Source of the DNA: Setoptus koraiensis
Taxonomy: Eukaryota; Arthropoda
NCBI GenBank assembly: GCA_048013815.1
Contig: CM106585.1
Span: forward strand, 13,268,001-13,332,000
Length of the DNA: 64,000 bases
Reading direction: 5' to 3'
A model generated the notes under the pieces. That model saw only the letters and a program-made list of their open reading frames with translations, was not told the DNA's origin and did not search any database. A program made the translations under genes and the position numbers. Below are positions 63,640-64,000 of the stretch, piece after piece. Within the stretch, counting starts at the first letter, position 1. Each line of letters starts with the position of its first letter.

Positions 63640-64000
63640 AAATTCAACGCCCGTGGCAAGAGCGAGAGAGCGAGAAAAGCTTGTTAAAAGCAAGCGAGTC
63701 TAATATCTCATTTATTATATCGTTCAAATTCAAGTTCAATGACACCCACTTTGCCTGTGTGCACTGTGTATCTGGACACGCAAGAACCGGATCAAAATGT
63801 TAATTATCTCGCTCGTTGTTGTTATTATTGGGGCGTAGAGGCATGGAACAGTCGTGATGGCGATGCAAATCTTGATATCTAAATATCTTTAGAACATAAG
63901 GTGGGGAGTCACTTCCACTTGCCAGCCAATAACGCTAATGTAACTCTGGCATGTTCTTGTGAGTTCCTGTTGTTGAAAAACTGCTGACTGCTGAGAACAA

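Larger units (their letters stand above)
54501..64000. other. Gene-poor interval to the end of the window
   Basis: No conserved gene is recognised on either strand; all open frames are short and without motifs. Contents are CA/TG runs (55040-55057, 58720-58738, 60621-60635), a nested inverted repeat (55734-55796), repeated ATATTGAGTA modules (56491-56543), AATAGTTATAGGAATAGT repeats (56788-56826), a 15-base array (59834-59874) and a CAA run (63594-63639). It may be intergenic DNA or a long intron of a gene outside the window. Confidence 0.45.

Overview
The window is nuclear DNA from an animal, most probably an arthropod. The evidence is short GT-AG introns, TA-rich poly(A) signals, many CAA/CAG and TG/CA microsatellites, and a gene set tied to chitin and the apical extracellular matrix: an Expansion/Rebuff-type MH2 protein, a PAN+ZP membrane protein and a one-domain CBM14 cuticle protein. 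A PCTAIRE kinase and an SLC1 transporter are also present. A chelicerate such as a mite is my guess, but the sequence alone does not settle this. There are no bacterial features, CRISPR arrays, rRNA genes or convincing tRNA genes.

Layout. 2967-6571 (+): the 3' part of an Expansion/Rebuff homologue, with a large exon and a short last exon; the 5' end is missing or lies upstream. 6572-13627: a block with a more AT-rich texture, holding a MITE-like inverted-repeat element, several hairpins and one intronless gene for a secreted coiled-coil protein (10120-11409, -). 13628-18037 (+): a large PAN/ZP transmembrane protein in two exons. 18685-21027 (-): an intronless, strongly diverged SLC1 (excitatory amino acid transporter-like) gene, convergent with the ZP gene. 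29672-36112 (-): a three-exon gene for a secreted CBM14 (CPAP1-like) protein with a 4.4-kb second intron. 47307-50050 (-): a two-exon PCTAIRE cyclin-dependent kinase (CDK16/17/18 type). The rest (about 21-29.6, 36.1-47.3 and 50.1-64 kb) shows no recognisable gene, but is rich in short tandem arrays, microsatellites and small inverted repeats.

Three of the six genes act, by family knowledge, on chitin or the apical matrix: Expansion/Rebuff in apical chitin secretion, PAN/ZP proteins as matrix-anchored filaments, and CPAP1 as a chitin-binding cuticle protein. The neighbourhood may therefore be a loose cuticle-building cluster; this is inference. The strangest coding observation is the SLC1 protein: transport-core motifs are kept, but three residues that coordinate sodium in the family appear replaced (Tyr to Cys, and two Asp to Asn).

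Exon junctions were worked out by hand from frame, splice consensus and family alignment remembered from general knowledge; no database search was run.
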